64,000 bases of DNA from Aulostomus chinensis (taxonomy: Eukaryota; Chordata; Actinopteri; Syngnathiformes; Aulostomidae). Under the pieces are notes generated by a model, which did not search any database, was not told the origin of the DNA, and saw only the letters and a program-made list of their open reading frames with translations. Of the stretch, positions 20,797-33,800 are shown piece after piece; position 1 is the stretch's first letter; each line of letters starts with the position of its first letter. The stretch spans positions 2,837,001-2,901,000 of the forward strand of contig JBBMOA010000022.1 in NCBI GenBank assembly GCA_037954235.1, read 5' to 3'. The translations under genes and the position numbers were made by a program.

Positions 20797-22234
20797 TTAA
20801 AATCAGCAGAACAGAGAAAGAAGCGATCCAGCAGTGAAGCGTCAACTGACATTCATTTTCTACCACAAGACGACCAGGAACCGTGAGCTCTGCTCGCCTT
20901 CATCTACAGGTCCCTGAAAGACAAGAACACCCAGATCCTGGAACACATGGAGACGCTTCAAACTGACACGTTTCCACTCCAGGAACACCAGAACGAGCTC
21001 ACACACTAAAACTGACTTCCCTTAGACAGAAGAACTGGAAACCAAACACCTCGATTGACAGGGAGAGAGAAAAACAAATCAAACCTGAAAACTTCTGGTT
21101 CAAACCAAATCAATCTGGTGGATCATTTTTGAGAAGAATGTTCAGGTAAATGTTTGTGAGCAGGTGAGGCGGCCAACGCAGCAAATCCCTCCCTCGCTGT
21201 CATCTCACATCTGAACAAGTGTGTCGTTACGATACTTCAGCCATTCGGCAGCTTCACTCCATCAACAGTGTGGAGTTGAGGTGGACAGGATTTGGGTTTT
21301 CTGCTGATCCTGGAAGATCTGATAAGATCCTATTAATCTAATAACCCCTTAACCTCTCATGATCCGGATCCACCAAAACTGGGCTTTCTTTGGGGAAAAA
21401 TGAAGAAAACGACCTCGGGGTCACCGGGAGAGCGCAGGCGTCTGCCGAGGGATGATGACATCACTCCCTCAGGATCCACTCCTCAACTTCCATCCTTCCA
21501 GCTCATCTCCTCCTCTACTTCCTGCCAACAGTCAAACCAGCAGATCTGGGATGCGAGTCCCCGTCCCGTGACGTCACCTGAACCCCACACCTGTGCAGCC
21601 ATGAGGGCGATGCCTGAATGTTGTGATGAAGGCCAGCAGCAGGACTTGACGTCATGCTTTTGTTTTAGAACGACAACAAAACCTACCAGAAAAACTGCAG
21701 AAGCGAGAACTGTTAGCGTGTGAGATGATTTAAATGTTTTAGAATCCCTCTCCTCTTCACTGAATCTAAATATCACTTTGCTTTTACCACCAAAAATCAC
21801 TGAAACATATCAATAACATCCCTTTCCCCCAATAATTGATTAAAAATAACTGAAAACAGGAATTTTTTATGTAAATTTTCAATTCAACTCTTTGATGACC
21901 AAAAATGCAGTTTCTGTTTATCTCGTTTTGGTAAAAATCTCCTGCTACAAGAGGAGTTTTCAAACCCACACATCAATGATTTATTCTGATTATGAACCAG
22001 TTTAGTCCCAGTTTAGTCCCAGTTTACAGACGGCCAGGATGTGATGGCGTCTCTCTTTCTTCAGTGACAAACATTTGCCAAAGACCTGAGGAGACAGGAG
22101 ATTAAAAACACATCAAACGGAAGGCAAAATCCTTGAGTTGTGAAAACCTCCTGTCCAGCCAGAGGTTTTCTTTGAGCGTAAACATGAAGAAACCATTTAG
22201 AGCGACTGGTAACTCACGCTGGGCAGTGGTGGGT

Positions 22235-23787
22235 TCAGGACTCAGGACTGGGATTCAGCTCCTCCAGAACCTCGGGGGTGTTGACAGCTGTGGGGTCAGA
22301 GACACGGTGTGAGCTCACAACCAGAGAAACCACACAGAAACCTTCTTCCCAGTTCCCACTGGATGAGAAGAAAAGCAGCGTCTACTTACGAGTCGGAGGG
22401 CGTTTGTCTGAAATGGAAAGAAAGACAAAAAAATTAAACTCTCAAAAGCTGCAAACGCCAGAAAACAGCGGCGCTGCTCCAGCTGACAGTTGCCTCTCTC
22501 AAACTGATGAATCTCCTCCAACTTTCTCTCAAACCCAACATGACTTCTTCTGATCCCGTCTCTCCCAGACATGTACAATTAGCTTGAAGCTAACTGCTAC
22601 CCATAGCTGCTAACTGCTATCATCATTCATCATCATTTGTGAGCGCTTGAAAGGCAAAGCTCTCTTTAGAGGGAAGAGCCGCTCTAAGGCCTCTCACCAT
22701 TCCTCCTCTTGTGAATGACGAATCCAACGGCAGCCATGACGACGACGGCGAGAACGGCCACCACGACAGCGATGGCGATGGTCATGTCCGTCTTCTCTGT
22801 TGGGGGAAATCCAACAAAAATGGTCACAATTGTACAAACTAGTCGACGCCAAACATTCAATGAAAATGTCACTGCAAATGATGTCATCAGTGAAATGGCG
22901 TTGCCTTGAAAATGAAGGCCATCATGTGACAATTCTGAAAACCCTGACTCCACACAACGTCACCTCTAGATTTCTGTGTGGACCAAACAAGTCAGCAGTG
23001 AATGCATGAATGTTGCCCAGCAGCAGGGGGGGTAGGCAGGTTCCAGATCCATCAGGCAACACCCTGGAGGAGCTCCACCCTCATTTTAGTCTTCCAGACG
23101 AGCGCTGAGCCTGATCTGGAACTCTGAGCGCCTCTATTGTGAACCTCTGGAAGCAACGTCTCCTGAATGAGTTCCACTGATTCTGATCTCACCGTTGCTC
23201 AGGATGGCGTCTTTTTCCAGCCTGGTGACGAAGTCGTCCTTGACGCCCGAGAGCTGGAACACACATTCGTACTTCCCCTGATCTTCAGGTGGGAGTTTCA
23301 GGTCGGCGGCCATCTGGAAGGTTCCGTCGTGGTTGGGGAGGATCTCTCCCAGGTCCACGTCCTCGTGAAGCTCCTCCCCATCTTTCCTCCAGAACATGGC
23401 GGCTCTGTTGGGGTAGAAACCTGTAGCGAAGCAGCTGACCGGCGAGGAGGGAGACTTCTGGAGGAGAGAGACTTTGGGAAGCTCTGGAGGGAAAAGACAA
23501 ACACAGATGATGGTTGATTTAACTTGACGTCCCACTGGTGGCGTTCCTGCTTGATAGGAATGAAGGGGAGGAAAGAAAAGGGCGAGGAGGAGTGACAGGT
23601 AGGGCTGAAACACTTCCTCCAGGAACTCCATGACTAAAATTCCTCTGAACTCTGCTTTGCCTGAAATTCAGTCTTAAACAGCTGAATTATTTAAGACCGG
23701 AGCTTTGAGGAGCCTAAGTTGAAGTTTTGATAACGTTGATGATCACACAGCTGTGGTGGCTCTCCTCTCTGAGTCAATGCAGTTCCT

Positions 23788-23860
<73 letters not shown>

Positions 23861-26800
23861 TGCTCTGGTGACTTCCTTCATCAGCAGGATGGTTCATAAA
23901 GCCGCCCTAAAACCCAAGGCCTTTCTCTGTGTCTCCATGCATGAATTCAGCCACGATTCAGTTTCCACAGCAGAGCTGCAGGTGGAGGAGACTCGTTGTT
24001 GATGATGGAGTTCATTAAAACAGTGGGAACTAACGTGATGGTCAGTGACATCATCAGCGCCACCCAGGTGAGCTGACACAATCAAACAACTCCATAAGGA
24101 GGCTTTTCCATTAAACAGGAGAGTCGGAGTCTCTGTCAGAAACGGTCAGACCTCCTCACCAGGTGAGGGGGGGCCGACTGATGACTCATCAGTCACACGC
24201 GCCCTCGTCCTCTCCCACTGATGAAGGAAATAAAAATGACAAAACCAGAGTGTCCGCACAAATCCAGTGTGTGTGAAACCCTGCAGTGTAACGTCCTGCT
24301 GTCCTCAGCCTGCTGCTGTTGGATTGACAGGAAGACTGGGGTGTGTGTGTGTGTGTGTGTGTGTTTGTGTGTGCGTGTGTCTCGAAGGGAACCTGAGACC
24401 CGTGGGACATCGCCTGAGTTTGACCGTTTCGGCAGAAACGACGGACACAAATCTGAGCACAGTTGTGCTGATGAAGCGTTTCCTTCTAGTCAGACGGAGA
24501 AAGGAGCGCATCTCCAAAAAGAGACAGTCCTGTCCTGGTGCCAGAGTTCTGGTGTGGCAGGCCACCATCAATAAAACACCAGGCACTGAGCCACAGAGCC
24601 CCTGAAGCACTGATCCCAGACCTGCTGAGACGCAGGAACGACTCACATCCGTTACTGACCCCTCCTTCTAAATTTAAGAACCCAGCATTTAATTGGTTCC
24701 TTTTCATTTTAAGTCACCATTTAGTTGCTCTTGTTGGACTTTGGCGCTCTCTTACTGGTGGTTCTGGTTCCTAAATACAGACACACAAACTCATGAGAGG
24801 AGAAAAGGTGGCGTGGTGAGCCGACCCTGTAGGACCCTGTTAGTACTTCAGTAAAAACTACAGTAACGTCAATGAAAGTACTGTCAAAGTGAAGTTACTT
24901 TACTCAGTACTTTTACACCGGCGTTTCATTCTTGTCCATTTCAGAGATTTGTCTCATTTTCTCTTTGTGTCGCGTCGCTGCTCTGAAATGAAGCAAAGTA
25001 ACGCCACCGGAAAAAAACAAGCCAAAGGTGCAACACTTCTCCTCGGCCTCCTGGATCAATCAGCAGAATAACTGATAGATTACTGGAGTACTGAAAGAAC
25101 CGCTGGCTGCGGCCTGAGTGACGCACATCGTGGAACACACGCCAGGTCATGTGACTCTACCTGTTCTCAGGAGGGAGCTCCTCCCATAGTTGACGTACTT
25201 CTTCAGCCATTCAGGACAAATCTTGGTGTAGTAGTTCTTCCTCTGTGTGATTCTAGCGTTGTCATTGTCCCACTTCAGTTTGGTGATGACGGCCTGCTGG
25301 TTTGGAGCGATCCATGTCAGCGTCTGGAGGTCAAACGCTAGGAAGTCTTCTCCATCGTAACCATACTGATCAAAAGCAGTGACCTCTCCAGTCTCATCGT
25401 CCCATTCACAACCGTACATCGTCTGGAAAATGTGGACCCCTGAGAGACAGACAGAGACAGAACCTGCAGTAAACCAGAGTCAGATCCAGACCAGCTGGTC
25501 CCCCTCCAACACAGACTCCCTGCTCCACAGAGACCAGTTGGTCCACACTGGGGGAGGTGTGTACCTGCAGGTGTGTATATCTATGTGTGTGTATCTACAT
25601 GTGTGTATTCATATTTAGGTTTGTGTGTGTGTTTCTTTGTGTGTGTGTGCATCTGAACTTGTGCGTCTGTTTTTGTGTCATGTTTTTATGTGTGTGTGTA
25701 TTTGAATGTGCGTGTAACTGAATGTGTGAGTATCTTTGTGTGTATCTGTATGTCACTGTATGTGTGAGTATCTTTGTGTGTATCTGTATGTCACTGTATG
25801 TGTGAGTATCTTTGTGTGTATCTGTACGGATCTGCATGTGTGTGTGTATGCATGAGTGTCACTGTAAGTGTGTATGTTTTATGTGTATGTGTGTATGACT
25901 GTAAGTGTGTATGCCTTTGTGTGTCCATGTTTTTGAACCTGTGTATATCTTTATGTGTGTATCTGCTTTTGTGTTTGTATGTAAATTTGTGCGTTTATGT
26001 ATGTGTATATATGTATGTGTGTAACTGTATGTCTATTGCTGTGTGTCTGTATGTGTGTATGTGTGTCTTTATGTGTGTATCTGTGTTTGTGTATCTGAAA
26101 ATGTGTGTATCCCCCCCAGTGTGTTTGTGTGTATCTGTATGTGTATTGTAGCGTGTATCTGTATCTGCATGTGAGTGTGTGTTTCTGTACATGTGAGTAT
26201 CTTTATGTCTGTGTATTTTGTGTATCTGTCCATGTTTTTAACGTGTGTATTCATGTATTTATCTGTGTGTATCTGTTGTGTGTGCATCCCTCAGTGTGTG
26301 TACCTGTATGTGTGTATCTGTATGTTTGTATCACTTTTTGTGTAGCTGTGTGTGTTTGTATCTGGAAGTGATTGTGTATCTGTGTTATTTTAAGTGTGCA
26401 TCTGTGTGTTTGTGTGTATCTGTGTGTGCGACTGTGTGTATGTCTTTGTGTGTCTATGTGTTTAATGTTTATGTGAGTGTATGTTTTTGAGTTTGTATGT
26501 ATGATTGTGTGTATCTGTGTGTGCGCGCATGTATGTGTGCGTGTGTCTCTATGTGTATTGTAGTGTGTATATGTGTTTGCATGTGAGTGTTTCTGCATGT
26601 GTGTATCTGTGTGTTAGTGTGTATCTTTATGTGTTTGTGTATCTGTTTTGTGTGTCGCTGTGTTTGTGTATATGTGAGTGTGGCTGTGATTGTATCCGTG
26701 TTTGTGTAACTGTGTGTAAGTGTATATGTGAGTATCTTTATATGTTTGTATTTTTGTGTATTACTATGTGTGAGCACATATCTATGTGTGTCTATGTTTT

Positions 26801-29800
26801 CTGTGTATTTGTGTGTATCTGTTTTTGTGTAGCGCTGTGTGTGTTTGTGTCTGTGGTTAGCTTTGTGATTGTACCTGTAGGGGTTTGTGTGTGTTCTAGT
26901 GTGTGCATCTGTATTTTTTGTGTATCTGAGTGTGAGCATATATCTGTGTCTACGTTTCATGTGGATTTGTGTGTATCTGTGCGTTTGTGTATCTGTGTGT
27001 AACTAAGTGTGTATGTCTTTGTGTGTCCATCTGTATGTGTGTGCATCCCTCAGCATCTGTATATATGTGTGTGTGTGTGTGTGTTTGTGTGCATCTGTAT
27101 GTTTGTATCTGTTTCTTGTGTTGGTATGTGTTTGTGTATATTTGTGTCACTGTGTGTTTGTATCTGTAAGTTTGTGTGTATCTGTATGTGTCTTTATGTG
27201 TGTCCATGTTTTATATGTGTATTCATGTGTGTGAAAGTGTGTCTGTGTGCGTCTGTATGTGTGTATATATGCTTGTGTGTATCTGTAGATTTGTATGTGT
27301 GTAACTGTATGTCTACTGTTGTGTGTATCTGTGTGCCTATACTGTATGTGTGTGCGTGTCTGAATGTGTACTGTAGTGTGTATCTGCGTGAGTGTTTCCA
27401 CGTGTGTATCTATGTGTGTATCTTTGTGTGTTCGTGTATCTGTGTGTGTGCATCCCATGTGTGTGTATGTGTGTAACTGTATGTGTGTATCTGTATGTGT
27501 GTTTGTGTGTATCTGTATAATTTTTTGTGTTGCTGTGTGTTTGTGTATATGTGAATGTACATGTGTTTGTATTTGTGTTCTTTTGTGCATCTGCATGTTT
27601 GTGTATGTGTGTTTAACTGTATGAGTATGTTTGTGTGTATTTTTTGTGTATGTGTGTGTAACTAAGTGTGTATGTCTTCATGTACATCCATGTTTTTAAC
27701 GTGTATTCATGTGTGTTTTTTTGTGTTCTGTTTATGTATGTGTGTATTTGTATATGTGTGACTGTATGACTACTGTTGTGTGCATCTGTTTTTGTGTGCT
27801 GCTGTGTGTGTTAGTGTGTGTGAAGCTGTGTGTTTGTATCTGTGAGTGTTTGTGTGTTCTCGCGTGTGCATCTGCATGTTTGTGTGTATCTGTGTGTGAC
27901 TGTATATGTGAGTATCTTTATGTCTCTATATTTTGTGTATCTGTGTGTTTGTGTCTGTATGTGTGTACATGTGTACCTGTGTGTGTGAGAGTGTATCTGT
28001 GTGTGTCTTAATGTGTTTTTTTAGGTTTATTTGTGCGTTTGTGTTTATCTGTGGGTGTATGTCTTTATGTGTGTGTTTTTTAATGTGTGTACTCGTGTGT
28101 GAATCTGTCTGTATGTGTGTATCTGTTTTGTGTTAGTGTGTTTGTGTGTATTGTTGTGTGTGTGTGAACACAAACCTCCAGTTTGGTTGAATCGTTCTTT
28201 TGCAACCTCAATGTTGTTTTTGTAGACCTGCCAGGCATTAATAAATTTCTGAGTCTCCCCCTCCCAGTACTCTGGATCGTCGGCTGTGATTCGCTCCATC
28301 CAGTCCTCCTTGGCTTCTGCTTTCTTGATGTTGCTGTCAAAACGAACCGTCTCAACTCCGTTCACCAAACCAACGCTCACAAACTCTGGGAAGTTTGGGA
28401 CTTGAGAGGACGAAGTGTCGAAATACCTCAGGGAATGAGTCACTGTCAGGAAGAACAATGAGAAGATTTTCAAACCTGCAGTCTCATGAACCACGTTTTC
28501 ATTTTAGTTTCCTGAGAACCAAATCTGCAGAGCCTCCAGCCGAGGTTTCTGAATCAACGAGCGGACAAATAAAGGAGGACGTCTGGTGTTCCTGACGATT
28601 CCGTCGGCAACTCCATTTTCTAGGCTTCAGCAGAAACACCGCTAGAAACCTGAACCGGACGCACAAACAGGAAACCAACGCAGCTTCACTTCTCGTTGAG
28701 GACCAGAATTCCCAGGAAGGTTTGTGCTCCTCAAGTTTGGAACGTTGAGTTCATTGCTTCGTGTTTCCGGAGGCCGAGGTTTGTTTAGATCAGGGGTGTC
28801 CAAACTACGGCTCGTCCGGTTTTTATTGGCCCGCAGCAAATTCTGAAAATATCATTGAACATGGCCCGCACAAGAAGTTGGAGCTCAACTCTGTTGCACT
28901 TCTCAGTTCCAACACTAGATGGAGCCAGCCACGGAACGGTGCTTCCCCACTAAACAAAATTAAGCCAAGACAAACTTTCACCAGAAATGGCAAAGAAAGA
29001 CAAAATAGGCAGTGAGTGGAGAAGATTTCAAACACGGTGGGAAAAAGAATGGGTTTGATTGATAAAGAAGATGTTGATGTGATGGAAGAGTTTGATGTCC
29101 GTCGACACCACGAGACCAAACATCGGAGCTACACATCGTACAAAATGGCGGCCAGCCGTCAAGCTCAGCAAGTTTGTTTTTCCATGCTCACAAAACACAG
29201 GAAAACGGCAGCTATGAAGTCGATGTCCTTGGAAGAAGTTCAGGAAGTCCACAACGTGGGCCTGTCCACAAACACAGTGATGCGGCCAATCAGGGACTTG
29301 TCAGCGAACTTGAAACTTCAGCTGAGACACAAAGCTCGAGCTTTGGATTTTTACTGGACGGCGTGCGATTGTTGAGCGGGGAGGAGACGATACATTTTTG
29401 CTGGACGGAGGAACTGCTTGATACGATGAGCCTAACAGGGCACGACGACGGGTGGAGATATTTTTGAAGCTGCGTCAGAGGCAGCTGAGAAGACGGAGCT
29501 CAACTGGGCAAAAGGTCAAAGAGAGCGGAGGTCAGGCTGTCAGGAAGAACAGTCCAATCACCAAGAGGCACTGGGAGCCAGGACTGTCCAGCGGGGCGAG
29601 GTGAGGAACACCTGAGCTGGGGGACGGTACCTCTGCGCCTGGCAGACCTGGCCTTTTTAGTTGATCTTGCTCATGGTCTGGATACACAGAACAAGAACCT
29701 ACAAGGCAAAGAACGGCTGGTGCCACACCTGTAGAGCCTCCTGTGTTAAGCTCCGCCTGTTTGGGACACAACCACCCAGCGTGGACGCTGCACGCTTCCC

Positions 29801-30632
29801 TGCTGTCTGAAATCAAGTCCGCTTTCGGTACGTCTCCTCCAGTGTGAGGCCCCGCCCCGCTCATTTTTCTGTCTTCGGCCCTCACTAAAATACTTTGGAC
29901 ACCCCTGGTTTCCATGATGTTCATGCAGCCAGAAAGAAGAAGCAAACCTGATCCAGTGTGAACCCTCCGTCACTGATCCAGATTCATTGATCCCAAATTG
30001 TAACGCCAAGTTTCTCCTCTCATCCAGATTTTGGGTGAATTTTTCTAACTTTGATGAGTAAAACATGGAGGAGATGTTGAATATTCAGGCCAGTTTTCTT
30101 CATTCACTCCACTTTCATTTCTACAAATTCAGCAGAGTTTCTGTTAGCCTCACTTTTTACAGTGGAGAGCTGATTGATGTTAGATTTCTGTTCTTCCAGC
30201 TGATATGATTTTGCTCTCAATCCTGACTGAAGGTGTTGATCAGGAATTTAAACACAACAATAACAATAACAACAACAATAATAATAACAATAATGATATT
30301 AACAATAATAATATTAACAACAATACTAGTAATAACAGTGAAGAGCCTCAGATCCTGACAGTAAAACACTAAATCATCTCTTGTTAAATAAACCTGAGTC
30401 TTTGACAAAGAAGCCTTCAAAGATGACGTCGAGCTGCGGTGAACACGTGAATTTTAACGTGAAGGTTTCGTTACTTTTGAAGACGTCAGTAATCTGTAAC
30501 GGAGTCCCGGGACCTTCGGAGTCTCGAGACACTTTCTTTCTTTCCCATCAACGGACGGTCAAGCAAACCGGACTCACCGGCAGTTGCGTATTGTGCTCCC
30601 GCAACAAGGAGGAGGAAGGTGGCGGTGTTCAT
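22235..30632 (-). CDS. MHC class I alpha chain, U lineage (gene 1, long gene of copy 1)
   Basis: Classical-type class I heavy chain that binds peptides with beta2-microglobulin at the cell surface. Coding exons, 5' to 3': 30578-30632 (leader), 28176-28442 (alpha1), 25161-25439 (alpha2), 23193-23483 (alpha3), 22698-22796 (transmembrane), 22390-22407 and 22235-22287 (tail); 1062 bp, 353 residues. Signal peptide MNTATFLLLVAGAQ. Terminal-binding residues Y7, Y59, R84, T143, K146, W147, Y159 and Y171 are all present (R84 is the fish norm). Disulfide cysteines lie in YGCEW and KICPEW (alpha2) and in VSCFATGFYP and KYECVFQ (alpha3); N86-Q-T is the glycan site. The tail begins DKRPPTP and has no tyrosine. 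Intron 2 is a 2.6-kb GT-rich tract; intron 1 holds a hAT relic. Nearly identical to gene 3 outside alpha1/alpha2. Confidence 0.95.
23790..23857. repeat. (CA)n microsatellite
   Basis: About 33 uninterrupted CA units in intron 3 of class I gene 1. The copy-2 equivalent at 47575-47618 has only about 22 units, so the locus has changed since duplication. Confidence 0.95.
25557..28168. repeat. GT-rich degenerate minisatellite filling class I intron 2 (copy 1)
   Basis: About 2.6 kb built from variants of TGTGTGTATCTGTATG with interspersed TTTGTGT, CTTTATG and GTGTGCATC words. It fills nearly the whole intron between the alpha1 and alpha2 exons of gene 1; on the transcript strand it is CA/TA-rich. 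The long Cys/Val-rich and His/Thr-rich open frames here are low-complexity artefacts. It begins about 120 bp before the alpha2 acceptor and reaches to within about 10 bp of the alpha1 donor. Confidence 0.95.
28791..29907 (+). mobile_element. hAT-type DNA transposon relic (copy 1)
   Basis: Terminal inverted repeats CAGGGGTGTCCAAACTA (28791) and TACTTTGGACACCCCTG (ending 29907) match at 16 of 17 positions. The flanking octamers GTTTAGAT and GTTTCCAT agree at 6 of 8, fitting an aged 8-bp hAT target duplication. A plus-strand open frame (29016-29375) reads RRHHETKHRSYTSY and similar phrases, resembling the BED-finger and N-terminal part of ZBED/GTF2IRD2-like hAT transposase proteins. About 1.1 kb long with no full transposase domain, so it is dead. 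It lies in intron 1 of class I gene 1. Confidence 0.75.
30250..30335. repeat. (AAC/AAT)n microsatellite
   Basis: Imperfect trinucleotide repeat of ACA/ATA words in intron 1 of gene 1. It is longer in copy 2 (54086-54177), where extra AACAATAAT units are present. Confidence 0.9.
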
Positions 30633-30748
30633 GGTCGCCTGTCGCCGCTGCAGCTTCGGTGGATCACGCAGGAGTTGATGTCGACACACACGGAGCTTCC
30701 AGATCGAGCACCAAACCTGGAATGAGCGTTGAGACGGAGATGTGGTGA

Positions 30749-30848
30749 CATAAAACCTCCATGTGAGCCAATGAGAATTCAGAATCAGCCCCGACGTCAC
30801 TTGTAGCTCGGTAGAACTCACCGCTACAGGTTAGGAACGAAAGCGAAA
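30749..30848 (-). promoter_or_regulatory. Class I gene 1 promoter with ISRE, X2-like and Y (CCAAT) elements
   Basis: Upstream of the gene 1 ATG, going away from it: CCAAT at 30768-30772 (inverted relative to the gene, as in the MHC Y box), GACGTCA at 30793-30799 (CRE-like X2 box), and GAAAGCGAAA at 30839-30848 (perfect ISRE core). This order matches the known class I ISRE-X-Y enhanceosome bound by IRF and by RFX/CREB/NF-Y with NLRC5. An A/T-rich ACATAAAA lies at 30748-30755. Confidence 0.7.
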
Positions 30849-30849
30849 G

Positions 30850-33800
30850 AAGGGAGTTATTTTCCTCTTATTTGAGCGTTTAAACCGAGACGAGAAGACG
30901 CCTGGGCTTCATCCGGGGTTTCTGGACCGTCAGGTTTGTAGCAGCGCGATCAGAACCTGATGTTCAAAACTGGTGAAGGTTTTAAAATGGAGATTTTTGT
31001 TCTCCTGGGGGGTTAAAAGTCTCCGTCAGCAACTCGTCACCACTCTGGACACGCAGTTACTCCGTTCTTGAATTCTGTACCGGGATCGATCAACTGTCCT
31101 GATCCAAATATCGATCACCGACCACCAATCGAGTGTCAAGTGTGGTGATAATGTGGTGAAGAGCTCCCCCTAGTGGCTAACACCCTGCTGCTGTTCCTCG
31201 GGTGGACCGCGAGGCTCAATCGCCTCTGAATACAAACGGACTGGAAACAGATGTCATTGACACGTTCAAAACTCTGTCAGCGCCACTCAGCAGCGTTTTC
31301 CCACTGGAATCTTCTAGAACGTTCTCATGAGCCTGTTTTATGGCCTTCCAACCCTTCAAATGTCAACCTGTCCCTGTTATTATTTCATGATATCAGATTT
31401 TGTCTCTGTATCATGATGAAGTCTCAACATGTCAACCTGTTCCCTCCTTCTGTGACCTCAGAGAACCACGTAGGGTCATGGCTGATCCACACGTCAACAG
31501 CAGACACCTGGAGATGGTGAGCGGAGTCTCTCTGTCCCCTGCTGATGTCACCATACCTTCCTGACCTTCTGCCTGGAGGCTCAGGGGCAGGGTTCCTCCT
31601 CTCTGAGCTCCAACCAGGAAGTAAACATCTCTGGTCATGTGACAGTTCACACCAAACACAAGGCACCTCACGTATTTCATGCAGGCTCTTTATTGGTTCA
31701 GGATCTGACGGAATCGCGCCGATCACCAGTCGGTAAAAACTGTAAACCTTTAGGATCTGCAGCCTCAGGGATCTCCTGGGTTCAGACGTCTCCATCGCGT
31801 CGGCGTGGCGGTGAAACAACAACCAGAGACACGAAGCCCTGCAGGGGCGTCAGCGCGTTCAAACCTCAGCGGCTCATCAGATCAAATCTCTGCGATAACG
31901 AAAGCCAACTGCGTCTGCTCACTAAAAACTGCTCCACTGCAGAAACTCCACACCTGTGCTCCTGGACACCTGAGGCTGCTGTTGAGCGGCGTTTGCTTCC
32001 ACGGTGGTGAATCAGGAGCTACGCTGGGCTTCCAGCCTCCTCATCACATTCATGTGGTTCCTGTGGCAGGAGTTCACACGTGGAACTCCCGCCAGGTGAA
32101 CTGATGTGGTGCGTTTTCATGTCCACCTTCCACTTTGATGTTCTCCTGGCCTTTAACAGGTTCATAAAGAGGTACGGGGATGTAGAGTTGCTGCTCGTAT
32201 TCTTGCTTTTACAGGTCAATTCAAATAGAACAGGTAAATACACCTGAAACTGTCCTCTCCAATACTAAACATGAGCTGAGATCATGAAAATTAAATGCAC
32301 TGAAAAGACCAAGGATCAACGTGGAGAAAATGTGGTCATCAAGGGACAGAGGAGGGGCGGCTCCACAATGTCAGGCTTGTCTGAGCGCTGGACGGAAGCT
32401 GCACCAGGACTGAGCAGGGGCTCCAAGGTCCTCCAAGCCTTCGGCTGTGCTCTCACTTGGTTGAGCGACTCGTGGGCAGGGTTGCTCTTCAAACCCAGTA
32501 GTGGCTCATCCTGGGGGAACCTGGGGAGAAGCACACAGGATGCGTGGCGCGCCGGGCTGGAGACAACCAGACGCCTCCGCATGGCACAGCCCTGCTGTGG
32601 AAGGACCGTCCACTGGAACCCACGGCTCATGAAAGGGACACACAAGACAGGTGACCTGAATTCAGATGGAGTCTTGCTTTCTTTTTCTGAACTTCAGCAA
32701 AAACATCTTTTGGAAAGTAGAGATAGTTTTTGGAAGTCCCTCCAGATCAGAGACGGTATAACTGAGGGCCAACTCATTCAGGATAAGAGCCCAGTGTTGG
32801 AGTCTGGAATGACCTGGCACAGCACACAGGACAGCTGTTTTACATCTGTACAAACCTGAGGATCCCCTGGCAGAAGGAGCTGGGTGATGAGCTTTGGCTA
32901 AAAACATGATCAAATACTGGGAGATAGATGAAGGAGGCTGGGGAAATTGACTCAGTTCAGGCTCGGACACAGGTTTTACTTGAGCCCTTCTGGGCCTCAC
33001 GGGATGGGTTTGGTGGCCAACAACCTCAGCTGGAAATGCCAGACAGAAACAGCCAGAGTTTTGCAGGCCACTTGGGAACAAAAGCTGGTTCCTCCATTCT
33101 GGTAAAAAGGTTCTACAACACATGGGGAAGCGGGAGGGTTCAGCGATTCCTGCATGGCCGAGATTCTGCCGACTGGGAGACCAAGCAGAGACACCCACAC
33201 ATCAAACCATGAGCCTGCAGCGGTGAAGGCAGGAGTGGAGCGATCCTCAGACCGTGGAAAAGTAGATCCTCTCCAGCTATTAAAAATGACATGAACCCAC
33301 GCTGGCTAGGATCAATGATGATGTCCAGGACTCCAGGCGGTTGTGGGACTGCTTTCTGGCTTGTCTCACTGCCAGGACACCGCCATGATCCGACTGGCTG
33401 CGTTGTTATCAGTAAAACTGTTGAATGTCCACATTTTGGTTGTTTTGTGTGGAGGTATTTATCCCAGGCCTTTGTAATTAAAAGTAATAATGTGGGTTCA
33501 CAAATGTTTCAAGAAAGAACTTTAATGATAGAAAATTAAATGCATTTTTAAATAATCAAGCTATGCACGCCGCCGCCTCTCGTCTCCGTTAAGTTCCTCG
33601 TTTCTTATCTGAGTCAGGCTTCAAACATCAAAACAGCGCCTCAAAACACTCCGAACGCAGTCAACGTGTCCACACAAACACACACAAAACAACTCTAACG
33701 TTCAGGAGCACCAACACTCGCAGCACATCTGAGAGAGAGGGAATATTAATGAAGATTCCCGGACGGCGATGACCCTTTTGGCAGCTTCGCGGAGAATGAA

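Noticed and set aside
21400..21723. Plus-strand open frame opposite the gene 1 3' UTR
   Set aside because: Lies within the 3' UTR of class I gene 1 on the opposite strand, with no family signal; the identical copy at 44993-45316 is due to duplication.
25595..28136. Many long open frames rich in Cys/Val or His/Thr
   Set aside because: They are translations of the GT/CA-rich intronic minisatellite in all frames; no start context, splice logic or family supports them. The same holds for 49203-51997.
31424..31822. Minus-strand open frame between class I genes 1 and 2
   Set aside because: No recognisable domain, and its presence in copy 2 is explained by the segmental duplication, so it is not independent evidence of conservation.
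32662..33198. 178-residue minus-strand open frame
   Set aside because: Opposite strand to the LINE-like coding traces and without a recognisable family; most likely a shadow.
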